In this document: piece by piece, positions 29,153 through 40,378 of the stretch
Layout of the letters: the number at the start of each line of letters is the position of its first letter
Position numbering within the stretch: the stretch's first letter is position 1
Source: Citrus sinensis
Taxonomy: Eukaryota > Streptophyta > Magnoliopsida > Sapindales > Rutaceae
Direction: 5' to 3'
DNA: 64,000 nt
Assembly (NCBI RefSeq): GCF_022201045.2
Contig: NC_068563.1
Location: 3,534,001 to 3,598,000, forward strand
Position numbers and translations under genes: made by a program
Notes under the pieces: generated by a model
The model's database searches: none
What the model was told of the DNA's origin: nothing
Seen by the model: only the letters and a program-made list of their open reading frames with translations

Positions 29153-32100
29153 TTATTGAGAGTGGTACAGGCCAAGCAATTGTTTCTCTCGCTCTTCAAC
29201 TCTCTTCTTCGCAGCCTCCCTTGCTTTAATTGCAGCAGCCTCTTCTTTAGATACAGGCTTTGCCATCTTCTTTAGCTTATTATCTTCCCTTTTTCTCTTG
29301 CCAACGGCAAGAGATGAAGGAGCACCTTTCACAGATCTCATTGGGTTTAAATAAGATGATACAACCGGCCCCCGTGCAGGCCCATTTTGACTTTTGGCAG
29401 AATCCTTATTTTCGACAATCGATCCTCCTCCGAAAGCTGGGAATGGATGTTTCATGGTGGGTCTATGTTTGGAACCTGATGAAGCCGGAATGGCAGCATA
29501 CGCCTCTTCCTGTGTCACCCAATTGCCTGTTTCATTTCTTCTTAGGTAAATACAGCAAGCAACCTATCATCTAAGAAATTATCTTAAAGAATAAAAAATG
29601 CCCCAGGTCAAAAGTCCAACATGGTTCCATACCTATAGCATCAGAATAGTAAAAGCCCGATTTTGGATCGTAATAAAGACCATTGCTTTCATTGTAGTAA
29701 TAGCCAGAAGTGCCATCATAGTCCCATTCTGTAATCATTGAGCTGTATTAGTGTGATATTATTAATACAATCAAGACAAAAAAACATTAATTAATTAATT
29801 ATTTTTTTGGAAGCATTAATCAACTCTGATGTAAGATGTTACTGTAAGATTTCACAATAAAAGAGACCTATTCAATAAAATTAAGCAGATGATAGACCTG
29901 ACAGAGATTCAAGGACATATGTCTATATGGTTGACTGCCACACCCTTTGGTTACGGAATAACAACCACTCACAAAATGGAGCTAAGCAGAATTTTGCTGG
30001 TCTATTCAGTGGCAATTAGAAGATCAAACCTAGAGTCAGAAGGTTGTTAATGAGACAACAGGGTGAAACAACCAAAGCAACATAAGGCCATTACTCCCAA
30101 CTAATATTGCCAAAGGTGGGGAAAATAAAACATGCATCTTATTATTGGGTAGCAACTCAATATTTGCAATTTTTGCATAGCCTAAAACAGTTAGGGTGCA
30201 TTTGGCACACTATATTGTATTATGCTGTATTGCATTATTTTAATGCTGGTGTATTGTATTATGATGTATTGCATTAGCATTATATTATAATAATACTATA
30301 CAATATTTGGTACTACACTGTACTGTATTAATTTTTTTTTATTAATTTAAATTAAAAGATTATATTAATATATTTAAATTGTATTAATGTTTTATATTAT
30401 TATTATACTATTATTAATTTTAAATTAATATTATTGAAATTTATTCATATTTAAATATTTATTATTAGTTATAATAAATTATAAATTTATTAATAATTAT
30501 AATGTAAAAAAAATACATATATATATAATATTTTATTAAATTAAAAAATTATATTTATTTATTATTATTTTATTAATAAGAAAAAGCAAAAGTTAAAGTA
30601 AGGCAAAAGTCAAAACAAAAGCACGTGAAAAGTGAAAACGTTAAAAGGAAAAAAAAAAAAAACAAGCGGCAGTTTGTTTTATGCTATATTGGCTAAACTT
30701 TCTTTCACAATTAACTTTATGCTATATTGCTAACCTCCAACCAGTGCTAATGAATAAGAGACACATAATACAAAATGTTAATTCACTAATATTTTAAAAA
30801 GTTTCTTCTGAAGCTTCCTATAATTAAATGCTTTGCAAGACCACAACTTTAAAATGGCATCAGATCTGACTCAACCATTACAGAACCTGATCAAACTGAC
30901 ACAAGTATTTCCCAAGCTTGCCTCACTTAGCAATCAAACCTCAGCAATCTTGATCAGTCAAGCTGTCAGCAGGAAGCCTAGTTCAACTAATAGCCCTGTG
31001 TAGACCTAAAAGAGATGAAGGATTGTGCAACCTCGGGGACTGACTTATTCAAGCAACAACTCATTAACAACTCATTAAATCAGACAAACAAGTTTATCTG
31101 CTATCTATAGACTTAATTACATTATTTCTATGCTGTCAAAACTTTTCTTGCTAGTAGAATTAATTTTGATGACTAGATGCACTTCATACTTACTCTCATG
31201 ATCATTCAAAGCAACAGCATTAGAATTTCTGGCCTCCTGATTTGCTAGATCCTTTTGATAGCTACGCTTGGCTTTCTGGCAGCCATTGAAAATGAAAGCA
31301 AAAAATCAGCTCGACGAAAAATGTAAACACGCATATTCCAGTAGTACTTCAGTAAAAGAATATGTGCAAAACGAAAGAACTTATCACAGACTCATGAAAG
31401 TTATTTCCACAGCCTATTGAATTGCAGTTTACCAAATTTTATCCTAATCTTGAAAACTAGGTAGATTTGGGTTGCATGCTAGTCTTGAAAGTAGATATTT
31501 GCAATATAATTTACTTTATTAGCTAAACTCTTCAATCAATCAGAACTTTTCATATCTTCCCACCTTAGATATGAATCCAAAAAGTATATGGTAAAACCAA
31601 AAGATGAAGTTATCAAAATTGATACATCTCAATGCATTTTCAAGTTTAATAAGGTCCAGGCAATAAAACATTAAGTTGTATGCAAAACTTAAAAAATTTC
31701 GCACCATTAACAAAGGACCACCATCTTGAAAGAGAAATGTGCCAAAAATACACTTACTGCTTCAATCTGTTCAAGGGCACGGGCTGTCTCCTTATGCTCC
31801 TTCTCTTTGGCAGCATTCTCTTTCCTCATATCAGCAAGCTTCTTTTGTACATTTTCCTTATGACGTTGACCAAGCTCATGGTTTCTAATGCTGGAAGGAT
31901 TGTTCGATATGTAGATTTTGCAAAAATCACACCATTTGTTACCCTGGCTAACCCAATACTGCAGGGGGGAAAAAAAAACATAAGTGTGAAACAAGAAATC
32001 CAAGAATGAGATCAGTTCATCTGTAACTCCTAAGCATGTTATAGGGTTTATAATCACAGCTCAAAAATAGAAAACTTGTCAAAAGAATCAAATTCAGTAA

Positions 32101-32481
32101 CCTACAGACAAACAATTCTAATAGAGGTAAGCATAGTCACAAAATGATGTAAGTCATAATTCAGAAAGCACAACTTTCTTAAAAACACACTAAACTCCAT
32201 AAAAATCAACTACTCGAAGAGGAAAAACATCATCATTGTCCTAGCAAACAACTGTATACTAGAAAGCATTGAATAATACAAAACCATTCACCAATATCCA
32301 TGATACTACATCAAAATTTTCAAATTTCATATCAAAATTTGGTTAAAGCTTCAGTTTTTTATCCAAATTTAATATGGTTTTCTTCAAAATAGTGACTAAT
32401 TAAAGCCAAAAGCAAAACAATAAAAAAGATTTGTGATCAGAGTTCGAAGCACAGTGATGGTTATGAAGATACCTCCGTCAT
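29153..32481 (-). CDS. ZOP1: ZOP1-like protein: matrin-type zinc finger plus OCRE domain, 5 exons
   Basis: Minus-strand exons are 32473-32481, 31758-31958, 31194-31275, 29633-29728 and 29153-29526, all GT-AG and in phase, giving 253 aa. The first coding exon is only 9 nt (Met-Thr-Glu). The zinc finger is WCDFCKIYI...IRNHELGQRH, with Cys13, Cys16, His30 and His36, a matrin/U1C-like nucleic-acid-binding finger. A helical charged segment follows. The OCRE domain (about residues 99-145) has the aromatic repeats GYYYNESNGLYYDPKSGFYY. The Lys/Glu/Ala-rich C-terminus looks like a coiled coil. The Arabidopsis counterpart (242 aa, also starting MTEYWVSQGNKWC) works in pre-mRNA splicing and RNA-directed DNA methylation; the same role is inferred here. 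Intron 3 (29729-31193) carries transposon-like AT-rich sequence. It is divergent from the ALP1-like gene, with about 1.6 kb between starts. Confidence 0.94.
30190..30760. repeat. Probable degenerate transposon in ZOP1 intron 3
   Basis: The left edge, GGGTGCATTTGGCAC near 30196, resembles hAT-type ends. It is followed by repeated TGTATTGCATTA motifs and then extremely AT-rich sequence. A matching inverted right end was not found, so this is only a suspected remnant. Confidence 0.3.
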
Positions 32482-34104
32482 GGTGGCAAATTAAGTTTTC
32501 CGGTGTAATTGACCGCAAGGAATCTTAGGAAGAGAATGCCAATTACTCAGATTATCACCACTAATTGATGAAAGAAGCGTTCTAAACCCTAAAATCTAAG
32601 TCCCTCTCTCGTCGAAGAATTTTGAAACGATCAAGCCAGAGCGGGTTTGGTTTGTTTGGTTTGTCTACGAACCAAACCGGGTTGTATTACATACTCTAAT
32701 GGGAGTCTTATAATAAATAAACTCTACTCGAAAAACAGAGTATTAATACATATATCACTCGTCTGTTTGATAATAAATTTAAAAGATTAATATTCTTTCA
32801 ATTGAATAATAATTTATTTATAAACTCTTACATAATTTTTTTTATTACAAACTGATATATAATGATTTAATTAGTTGGATTACATATCATTTAATTCACA
32901 TGATTTTTTTTATTATGAGTTAATGTCAAATTAATTTATACAAGATATAATTGTATCATCACTCTTTTGCATTATCTTTTGGGTAATAATATTTTAGTAC
33001 CTCCGTAATATTAAAACTACAAATAATAACTTATTTTTTTTAAGCCTCGATCGTTATACTCTCAAAAATAAAAAATAAAAATGAAAAAAATAAAGGGAAA
33101 AATAGAATTTTTATTCCAATCACATAGAGTAGGGGCTTTACAATTTTATTTTACCGGAAGACATATTTTTTACAGAAAAAAGTAAAAAATTTCATTAATC
33201 ATAAAAGATAAAAATTACATATGCAAAAATTCTTTCCGAGTAATCTTCAATGTTCTAATACATAATGAATATTAAATTGATCTTTTATATAGATCATTTT
33301 TGCAATCTCCTAAGTGATCCTATTTCTAGTGTATTTAAGAGTTTAAAGATTCGATTTCAAACAAATACATTTAATATGTAATGAAAAGAAGTATAGTAAA
33401 AAGAGAAATAAAAGTAGTGCTAGACATTTTAAAAAATTCATTACCGTGTAGTTTTGTTAAGTGAACGGTGAAGAAATATAATTAATTCACATAAAACTAA
33501 GAAAAAATTACCATAAATAACACATTATAATATGACATATCAAATTATTTAAGATAAAATTTTAGAATGATTAGAATTACATTAAAAGATTAATAATACT
33601 AAAAAACTTATTATTTGAGACTGAACTTGAATTTCAATATTATATATCACTCATCTATTTGATAAATAAATTTAAAATTATGTATTATTCTATTCTATTA
33701 TTCATTTCATGAATGCCATATATATTAATTAGAGTGAAATTGAAACTCAAAGAATTGGGACTAATCAGAGACTTATGTGAAAACTATTGTAAATTATGTT
33801 TATATTTCTGGTAGTACTAAAATCTAGGGACTCAATTTACATTTGAAAAATTGAGAACAAGGATCCAACCCGCCACGGTCCAACCAGATTGCATTTCTTT
33901 TTCTCCCGTCCAAATCATCGGCAAATTCGACGCTTCGGTTTGCTCAATATAAAAATTCGGATTCGTCGGCTCCATAAATCCGCGCGTGAGCCGCCGTCAT
34001 GACCCCGTCGGGCGGAGCGACAAAACCTAACAAGCAACCACTACATTAATCTCTCGAAGCTCACATTAATCGGAAATCCGGTCTCCTACTCATTCAAAAT
34101 CAAA
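32482..34104. other. Divergent intergenic region between ZOP1 and the ALP1-like gene
   Basis: The sequence next to ZOP1 (32482-32700) should hold its 5' UTR and promoter. A TATA-like CAATATAAAAATT near 33946 lies about 160 bp before the ALP1-like ATG. GC content rises after 33860, towards that gene. The middle is AT-rich with no supported feature. Confidence 0.45.
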
Positions 34105-35508
34105 ATGGACGAGACATTCATGCTAATGCTCTCAAATCTCCTCCATCTCCACAACTCCCTCGACCCCGCCACCTCCCTCCTCTCCTCCACTACCGCCGCC
34201 GCCGCCGCCGCATCTTCCACTTCATCCGCCACGTCATCAACCTCCCTCCTCACCTCATCCTCCGCCGCTCCCCTCATCTTCTTCACTCTCTCCTCCCTCC
34301 TCTCGTTCCTCTCCGCCTCCAAACAAAAATCCTCTTCCTCCTCCTCCGCCGCCAAAAACGACGCCGCGTCAGCATCAGCGACCGCAGCAGCTTCCAGTTC
34401 CAAGAACGACGCCGCTTCGCCGTCATCTGACTACTCCGTCGCTGCCTTCCGCGCGCTCACCACCGAACACATCTGGTCTTTGGAAGCCCCTCTCCGCGAA
34501 GCACACTGGCGGTCTCTCTACGGCTTGTCGTATCCGGTCTTCACCACCGTCGTTGAGAAGCTAAAACCCTACATCGCCGCCTCCAACCTCTCTCTGCCGT
34601 CCGACTATGCCGTCGCTATGGTCCTCTCCCGTCTCGCTCACGGCCTCTCTGCTAAAGCCCTAGCTTCTCGGTACTCTCTTGAACCCTACTTGATCTCCAA
34701 AATTACTAACATGGTCACTCGTCTTTTAGCAACTAAATTGTACCCGGAGTTTATTAAAATTCCGATTAGCCGGCGTCGTTTGATTGAAACAACCCAGGGG
34801 TTTGAGGAACTGACATCGTTGCCTAACATTTGCGGGGCCATTGATGGAAGTCATATTAAGATTGGTAATGGGAAACTGAAGCATGTTTCATTGAATCAGA
34901 ACCAATATAGGTGTAAATTTGGGTATAATTCGGTCTTGCTTCAGGTTGTAGCTGATCATAGAAAGATTTTTTGGGACGTTTGTGTGAAGGCGTCAGGTGG
35001 GGCTGATGATAGTGCTCATTTTAGGGATAGTTTGTTGTATAACAGGTTGATTTCGGGTGATATTGTGTGGGATAAGGCGATTAATGTGAGGGGTCATCAT
35101 GTGAGGCCTTATATAGTCGGCGATTGGTGTTATCCTTTATTATCGTTTTTAATGACACCCTTTTCACCAAATGGGGCGGGAACACCTGCACAGAATTTAT
35201 TTGATGGGATGTTGATGAAAGGGAGGAATGTGGTTGTGGAGGCGATTGGGTTGTTGAAAGCAAGGTGGAAGATTTTGAAGGATTTGAATGTCGGGATTAA
35301 TCATGCGCCCCAGACCATTGTTGCTTGCTGTGTTTTGCATAACTTGTGCCAGATTGCTAGGGAGCCAGAGCCGGAGATTTGGAAGGAGCCTGATGAGAAT
35401 GGAACCCCTGCAAGGGTTCTTGAGAGCGAGAAGCAGTTTTATTATTTTGGGGAGGGCTTGAGGCAGGCATTGGCTGATGATCTGCATCAAAGGCTTTCAA
35501 CAAGATAG
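34105..35508 (+). CDS. ALP1-like protein: domesticated PIF/Harbinger transposase (DDE_Tnp_4), 467 aa
   Basis: An intronless intact frame. Residues 1-110 are low complexity (Ser/Ala runs) after MDETFMLMLSNLLHLHNSLDP. A helical region follows (AAFRALTTEHIWSLEAPLREAHWRSLYG...), then the nuclease fold: GAIDGSHIKI with Asp247, GGADDSAHFRDS with candidate Asp301, Asp302 and Asp308, and VVVEAIGLLKARWKIL with Glu379. A DDE-like set of acidic residues therefore still appears present. The family derives from Harbinger transposase; the studied Arabidopsis member ALP1 antagonises Polycomb silencing. No terminal inverted repeats or MYB-like partner gene flank it, and the long clean frame argues for a host gene rather than a mobile element. 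The first 550 bases are strongly C-rich at third codon positions, whereas the rest is T-rich. DNA cleavage activity cannot be judged from sequence. Confidence 0.92.
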   Translation: MDETFMLMLSNLLHLHNSLDPATSLLSSTTAAAAAASSTSSATSSTSLLTSSSAAPLIFFTLSSLLSFLSASKQKSSSSSSAAKNDAASASATAAASSSKNDAASPSSDYSVAAFRALTTEHIWSLEAPLREAHWRSLYGLSYPVFTTVVEKLKPYIAASNLSLPSDYAVAMVLSRLAHGLSAKALASRYSLEPYLISKITNMVTRLLATKLYPEFIKIPISRRRLIETTQGFEELTSLPNICGAIDGSHIKIGNGKLKHVSLNQNQYRCKFGYNSVLLQVVADHRKIFWDVCVKASGGADDSAHFRDSLLYNRLISGDIVWDKAINVRGHHVRPYIVGDWCYPLLSFLMTPFSPNGAGTPAQNLFDGMLMKGRNVVVEAIGLLKARWKILKDLNVGINHAPQTIVACCVLHNLCQIAREPEPEIWKEPDENGTPARVLESEKQFYYFGEGLRQALADDLHQRLSTR

Positions 35509-36499
35509 TAGACGAGGGTTTAGAATTGAGGATGGAAACATTCTTGAAATTGTAATGATGATATGCCCTTTTTAGTAAGTCTAACCTTCCCTTGAATAAT
35601 TATTAGAAAAGCATATCATGTAGTTAACTGCTTCATTTATGTTGTATCCTGTTTTAGGAAGCTTTACAAGTAGATTTTGTGGACAAGTTCATAAATATTG
35701 TGTAGTAAATCCATCACGCAGTTGATGTGTCAAAATCTCAAGATGAATTTAGTTCATTCCCCTGTGTTATTATTTGGTGATGTTTTCTTATCCTCCATTT
35801 GAGAGTAAATTAAGTTCCTTGTGTTTCAGAATAATTATAGGTGCATGCTTCACAGAAAAATTGCCTTGTGTTTCAAACCATGGATAGGATAATGTTTTGA
35901 AATTGTAGAAATATGACTTTGTAGCATTTGGAATTGGATTGCAGAATTGACAATATATATATATGTTTGGTTTGATTTTCGATGGGTCTCCTAATTCTGA
36001 TCTGAGAGCACTTGTGATATGTACATCACTGCATAATCTTTTGGACCAACATACTTTTCTCCTTTGTGCCTGTCTTGCTTTCCCGTTGCCGATGAAATAT
36101 TTATGCCATAGAAATCTTACCAATGTGGATTTGGTTGCTTATTCCTGTTGACCCGTTGATAGTTTAAGTCATAGATTTTGTGATCCAATATTCTGAATAA
36201 CAAACAGGTTTTATTGATGCGAAGTTAATTGGATTTAGCCGCATTCTTTTTTCTTTTGTCTGCCTCTGTGGTGACTGTCTTTGGAAAGAAGATAAGTTGT
36301 GGAAGCAGGATGCTGAAAAGGCTATAATAAGATTGCTGACTTGTTATCTTCTAATGAGCCCATTACAAGTTAGAGAAACAGTAAGTCTCTTATTGGGACA
36401 AAATAATTTAGACGATACATTTATAAATTCGACTAATGGTTATGGTTAGTTACTTCGAGAGTTGACGTGAATGTGTTGCGACTTCCTTTGGAGCTGTAT
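35509..36499. other. 3' flank of the ALP1-like gene
   Basis: No coding feature is supported. It includes the presumed 3' UTR and an (AT)n run near 35953-35963. Confidence 0.45.
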
Positions 36500-36985
36500 T
36501 AGGGATGACAATATCCTCCTGGTTTGGGACTCTATGGAGCCCTACCTTAAATGAAGATTTTTTTTAATAATTTTTTAGAAATAAGGTGGGATGGAATTTG
36601 AATTTGTAATATGATAATAATTTTATTTAAATTTTAAAATTTTAATTTACTAAAATTATATATTTATACATAGAGCCCCACCTTAAATGAAGAATTTTTT
36701 TAATAATTTTTAAAAAATAGGGTAGGATGGGATTTGGTTTTGTAATATGATAATAATTTTTTTTAAATTTTAAATTTTAAATTTACTAAAATTATATATT
36801 TATACCAATTATAAAATAGGCAAACGGAGAATGGGGTGGAGATAGGAAAATCATTCCTACATGAGGATTCCCCATCCCCACCCCCACTAAATTTATTGGG
36901 ACATGGGGTGAGAAATGGAGACAAAATTTTTTAGTGGGGTGGGGAATAGGGAAGGCCTCTCCACCCCAGCCCATTGCCATCCCTA
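36500..36985. mobile_element. Non-autonomous hAT element, 486 bp, with internal direct repeats
   Basis: Left end TAGGGATGACAAT at 36500; right end ATTGCCATCCCTA at 36985. They are inverted and match at 12 of 13 positions. Identical 8-bp duplications AGCTGTAT flank it at 36492-36499 and 36986-36993. Inside, a unit of about 134 bp starting at GAGCCCYACCTTAAATGAAG is present twice in tandem (about 36537-36670 and 36671-36806). The right subterminal region is rich in CCCCACC and its complement. It lies between the convergent ALP1-like and PPR genes. Confidence 0.9.
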
Positions 36986-38077
36986 AGCTGTATGTAAGCT
37001 CGAAGTGCCATTTTTTTTTTAATCTTAACATAGACCGTTTGAAATATAATAAGCTTGAATACAAGAGCTCCAACATGTAATTTATTCTCGATTCCATTTT
37101 TGTATTGGCAAGTCTCTTCCAAATTGAAGTCGCCAGTCAGCCCACCATACAATTCTTGCTAACCTGTTTCCCTCTTTCTTGGACATAAGCTCCCTGACTC
37201 TAGTTCCCTGTCTTATAAGAGAGAAATCCAGAATATGATAAAGCTGGCCAAACACTAACCAGTGCCCCTCTTCAACGTGGCTGCCAATTTGAAGGGCTGA
37301 AGCACCAAAATAAAATCTTGATTAGTTTCACTTTGAATCAAAACCATTAACAAAGAAACACATATGTGAACAAGCCATCATGTGTACAAGGAGAAATGCA
37401 TCTCAGGGATTAAGAAAACAGCTCCAGAAAGTGTCACAATGTAACCAAAGCAGGTGGAGTTTGGCATTCCAGGAGCTTTATTACAAGCAATTTGAGCTGT
37501 ATGCACAAAATCTACTTTATATCATATAGTATATATAATTTAAAGACGTGCAAAGGGCAAAAGAAGTACAATCAGCGGTTGATGCCTATGATCTACAAGT
37601 AAAATAATCACAAGATATAAAATGAGCAGAAATATAGAACAAAAACAGAAACAAGCTTCTCTAACAAACTCCATCAATTCTTTATTCTAAGCATGCCTAA
37701 TGTCGTATGCATATATGGAGTCCAACTTAGGCTATATGCATGAAGTATACTTTTATGTCATATCATAAACAATACTTAACCATGTGCAGTACATACCAGA
37801 ACTCACACACCTTTAAAAAGTTGCTAATGATGGTAGGGGTACATGGTCACAGACACTGAATCCCAAAGCACTTCAAAGGATTCAGGCATCATCACAGAGG
37901 AAAATGGAGATGGAAGAGATACAGCTGCCTTGATGTGGCTCTCTATCAGTCCTGAAGAATTATAGGCACAAAGATACCGCGGAAACTTTGCGCTCCACCT
38001 GACTTCCTCCGTTGAAAACTTGAGGGAATTTACTTCATGATCACCAATGAATGTGGTACTTCAATCTACCATTCACT
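36986..38077. other. Interval holding the 3' flank of the PPR gene
   Basis: No gene is supported. The stretch just below 38078 is probably the 3' UTR of the minus-strand PPR gene. Confidence 0.45.
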
Positions 38078-40378
38078 TTATTGCCCATAGGTGCTTCTCC
38101 CGCTATTTGGAAGGAGACCATCCTTGGCCATTTCAGTAAGCACATTAAGAACTGCATCCATGTTACCTTCTTTGTGGTTGATTTCAACAAGCACTTTCGC
38201 AAGTTCAGCATCAGAAAGCCTACAGCTTCTTAGAATGTTCTCTATAACTTGGCTCAGCTCTTCATTCATACCTGCTGTGTGTAGAGCTTTTACCAGAACA
38301 ATAATAGTCACAGTATGAGGAACAAAACCTGAACGGACCATTTTCTTGTACAGATCATATGCCTTCTGTACATTTCCAACTTTACTATGACCATGAATAA
38401 TGATGTCGTAAACTGCTTCATTAGGCATGTGGTTTCTCTGAAGCATCAACTCAAAAACACGATCAGCTTCATTCATCAAACCCTTCATGCAGAATCCCTT
38501 TAGAAGAGCCGCCACATTTTGGAATTCAATATTAGTGCAATTCTCTATTAGTGTATTATAAATCACATCACTTGGGACAGACTCGTCATAAAACAATTTG
38601 AGTAGAAGCTTCTTTGCTTCCATTGTCCGGGCCTGTTTATTGAGTCCATTAATAAGAACGCTGTAGGTAACAACATCAGGTAGAAAGCCTTTCTGGATCA
38701 TTTCATCATGCAGACGAAGAGCCTGAGGTATATCTCCTTCTGTACAATAAGCATTTATCAAGGTTGTATAAGTAAATTCATCAGGTGACATACCTCTACT
38801 CAACATCTCTTGAAAAAGTTCACAAGCTTCAGTTATTCTCCTCTGTTCACACAGACCATGAATGAGTGAAGAATAGGTAATGGTATCAGGTAAAACACCT
38901 TTCTCAACCATCTCCCGCTTTGTGTCAAATGCCTTATCCAACTCCTGACTTCTGCTAAACCCCGATATAATTGTACTATAGCTTACAACATCTGGGGCCA
39001 ACCCTTTCCTGGCCATACCATGAAGTACTCCTACAGCCTCTTCCACTCTCCCTCCAGTGCAATGTCCCTTTATAAGAGCATTGTAAGTCACTATTGAAGG
39101 CATAAATCCATTCTTAGTCATTTCATTCAAAAGCCTGTAAGCTTCATCCAAGAACCCATGCTGTGAAAACCCATCAATCAATGTCGTATATGTCTTTTCA
39201 TTTGGACGAAGCCCTCTAACATGCATTTGATCAAAAAACTCCATAGCCCTATTCAAATTACCCGACTTACACATACTATTGATTAATGAAGTATATGTAA
39301 CTACATTTGGAGACAACCCATTCCTCACCATCTCTGCATGCAAAACAAGCGCTTGGTGAAGATTACCCTCCTTACAATATCCGTTCAGCAGTGTATTGTA
39401 TGTCACCTCATCAGGAACTAACCCCTTCCGACTTATCTCGTTTAAAATCCCCTTCGTCTCCTTCAACCTCCCTTCTTTACACAACCCATTAATGATCACA
39501 TTATATGAAATTAAATTCGGTTCAATTCCCTTCAAACCCATATCTCTCAACAACTTAAACGCGTCATCAATTCTCCCCAACTTACAATACCCATCAATCA
39601 ATGTATTATATGTGACCACATTCGCTAAACAATTATTTTTTTCCATTTCACTAAAAAACCTCAACCCCATTTCTAAATCCCCCACACCACAAAATCCCCT
39701 AATTAAAACATTATATGTATACACATTCGGTGAGACTCTGCTTTTACCCATCTCATTATAAACCTCCTCAGCAAATTTAACCCAATTATTTCTACCAGAC
39801 CTAATAACTGAATCCAAAATTGCATTATAAGATAAAACACCAGGCATAAAACCATGAACCTTAGCTAAATTAACAATATTTACAGCTTTATCGATCATGT
39901 TTAAATGGGAGTAGGATTTTACCACTAAATCAATAACAGCCGAGCTTGAGGTAGAATCACACAAATGGTAAGTCTCTTTGAGGCATGAAAAGACGAAATT
40001 GCCATCGTCGCGGGGTAAGTCGACAGCGAGGTTCTGGGCTAGGGTTTGGGCGGATTTGTAGAGCTTGAATTTGGTCAAAATGTGGAGGGTAAGGCATTTT
40101 AGTTTGGGGGTGAAGAAGGGTTGGGGTTGAGCCCATTTGAGGAATTTTAGGGTTAGGGTTTGGTCGGATTGAGTTTTGAGGAGTAAATTGAAGGCGGCTT
40201 CGGGGGTAAATTCGGAAGAGAGAGAGTTTAGCTGGTATGGGTGGCGCTTGAGGAGTGTTAAAGCTTTGTCCGCTATGACGGCGTCGGCTGTCGCTGAGAG
40301 GGTGGAGAGTGAACGGTGAATTTGGAGGTTTATTATGGGCATTTTGGGGATCCAAAAACTCAGGGGTTTAGCAAACAT
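38078..40378 (-). CDS. EMB2745: P-class pentatricopeptide repeat protein, EMB2745 (At5g39710) type, 766 aa
   Basis: An intronless intact frame, as is usual for plant PPR genes. The N-terminus (MFAKPLSFWIPKMPIINLQIHRSLSTL) is rich in basic and hydroxylated residues with few acidic ones, consistent with an organelle targeting peptide; mitochondrial import is inferred. From about residue 200 onward there are roughly fifteen 35-residue PPR motifs of the form VVTYNTLIDGYCKLGRIDDAFKLLRDM. No E, DYW or SMR domain follows. The C-terminal region with IEFQNVAALLKGFCMKG, then VLVEINHKEGNMDAVL, resembles Arabidopsis At5g39710 (747 aa), whose loss is embryo-lethal. P-class proteins bind organellar RNA in sequence-specific fashion to stabilise, splice or help translate it; the target here is unknown. 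A second Met at residue 13 is an alternative start. It runs head-to-tail with the kinase gene upstream. Confidence 0.92.
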   Translation of the reverse strand: MFAKPLSFWIPKMPIINLQIHRSLSTLSATADAVIADKALTLLKRHPYQLNSLSSEFTPEAAFNLLLKTQSDQTLTLKFLKWAQPQPFFTPKLKCLTLHILTKFKLYKSAQTLAQNLAVDLPRDDGNFVFSCLKETYHLCDSTSSSAVIDLVVKSYSHLNMIDKAVNIVNLAKVHGFMPGVLSYNAILDSVIRSGRNNWVKFAEEVYNEMGKSRVSPNVYTYNVLIRGFCGVGDLEMGLRFFSEMEKNNCLANVVTYNTLIDGYCKLGRIDDAFKLLRDMGLKGIEPNLISYNVIINGLCKEGRLKETKGILNEISRKGLVPDEVTYNTLLNGYCKEGNLHQALVLHAEMVRNGLSPNVVTYTSLINSMCKSGNLNRAMEFFDQMHVRGLRPNEKTYTTLIDGFSQHGFLDEAYRLLNEMTKNGFMPSIVTYNALIKGHCTGGRVEEAVGVLHGMARKGLAPDVVSYSTIISGFSRSQELDKAFDTKREMVEKGVLPDTITYSSLIHGLCEQRRITEACELFQEMLSRGMSPDEFTYTTLINAYCTEGDIPQALRLHDEMIQKGFLPDVVTYSVLINGLNKQARTMEAKKLLLKLFYDESVPSDVIYNTLIENCTNIEFQNVAALLKGFCMKGLMNEADRVFELMLQRNHMPNEAVYDIIIHGHSKVGNVQKAYDLYKKMVRSGFVPHTVTIIVLVKALHTAGMNEELSQVIENILRSCRLSDAELAKVLVEINHKEGNMDAVLNVLTEMAKDGLLPNSGRSTYGQ

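Noticed and set aside
34086..34403. Antisense acidic frame opposite the start of the ALP1-like gene
   Set aside because: It is a product of Ser/Ala codon runs on the other strand.
39396..39761. Plus-strand frames across the PPR gene
   Set aside because: They are shadows of the PPR reading frame and show the same 105-base periodicity.
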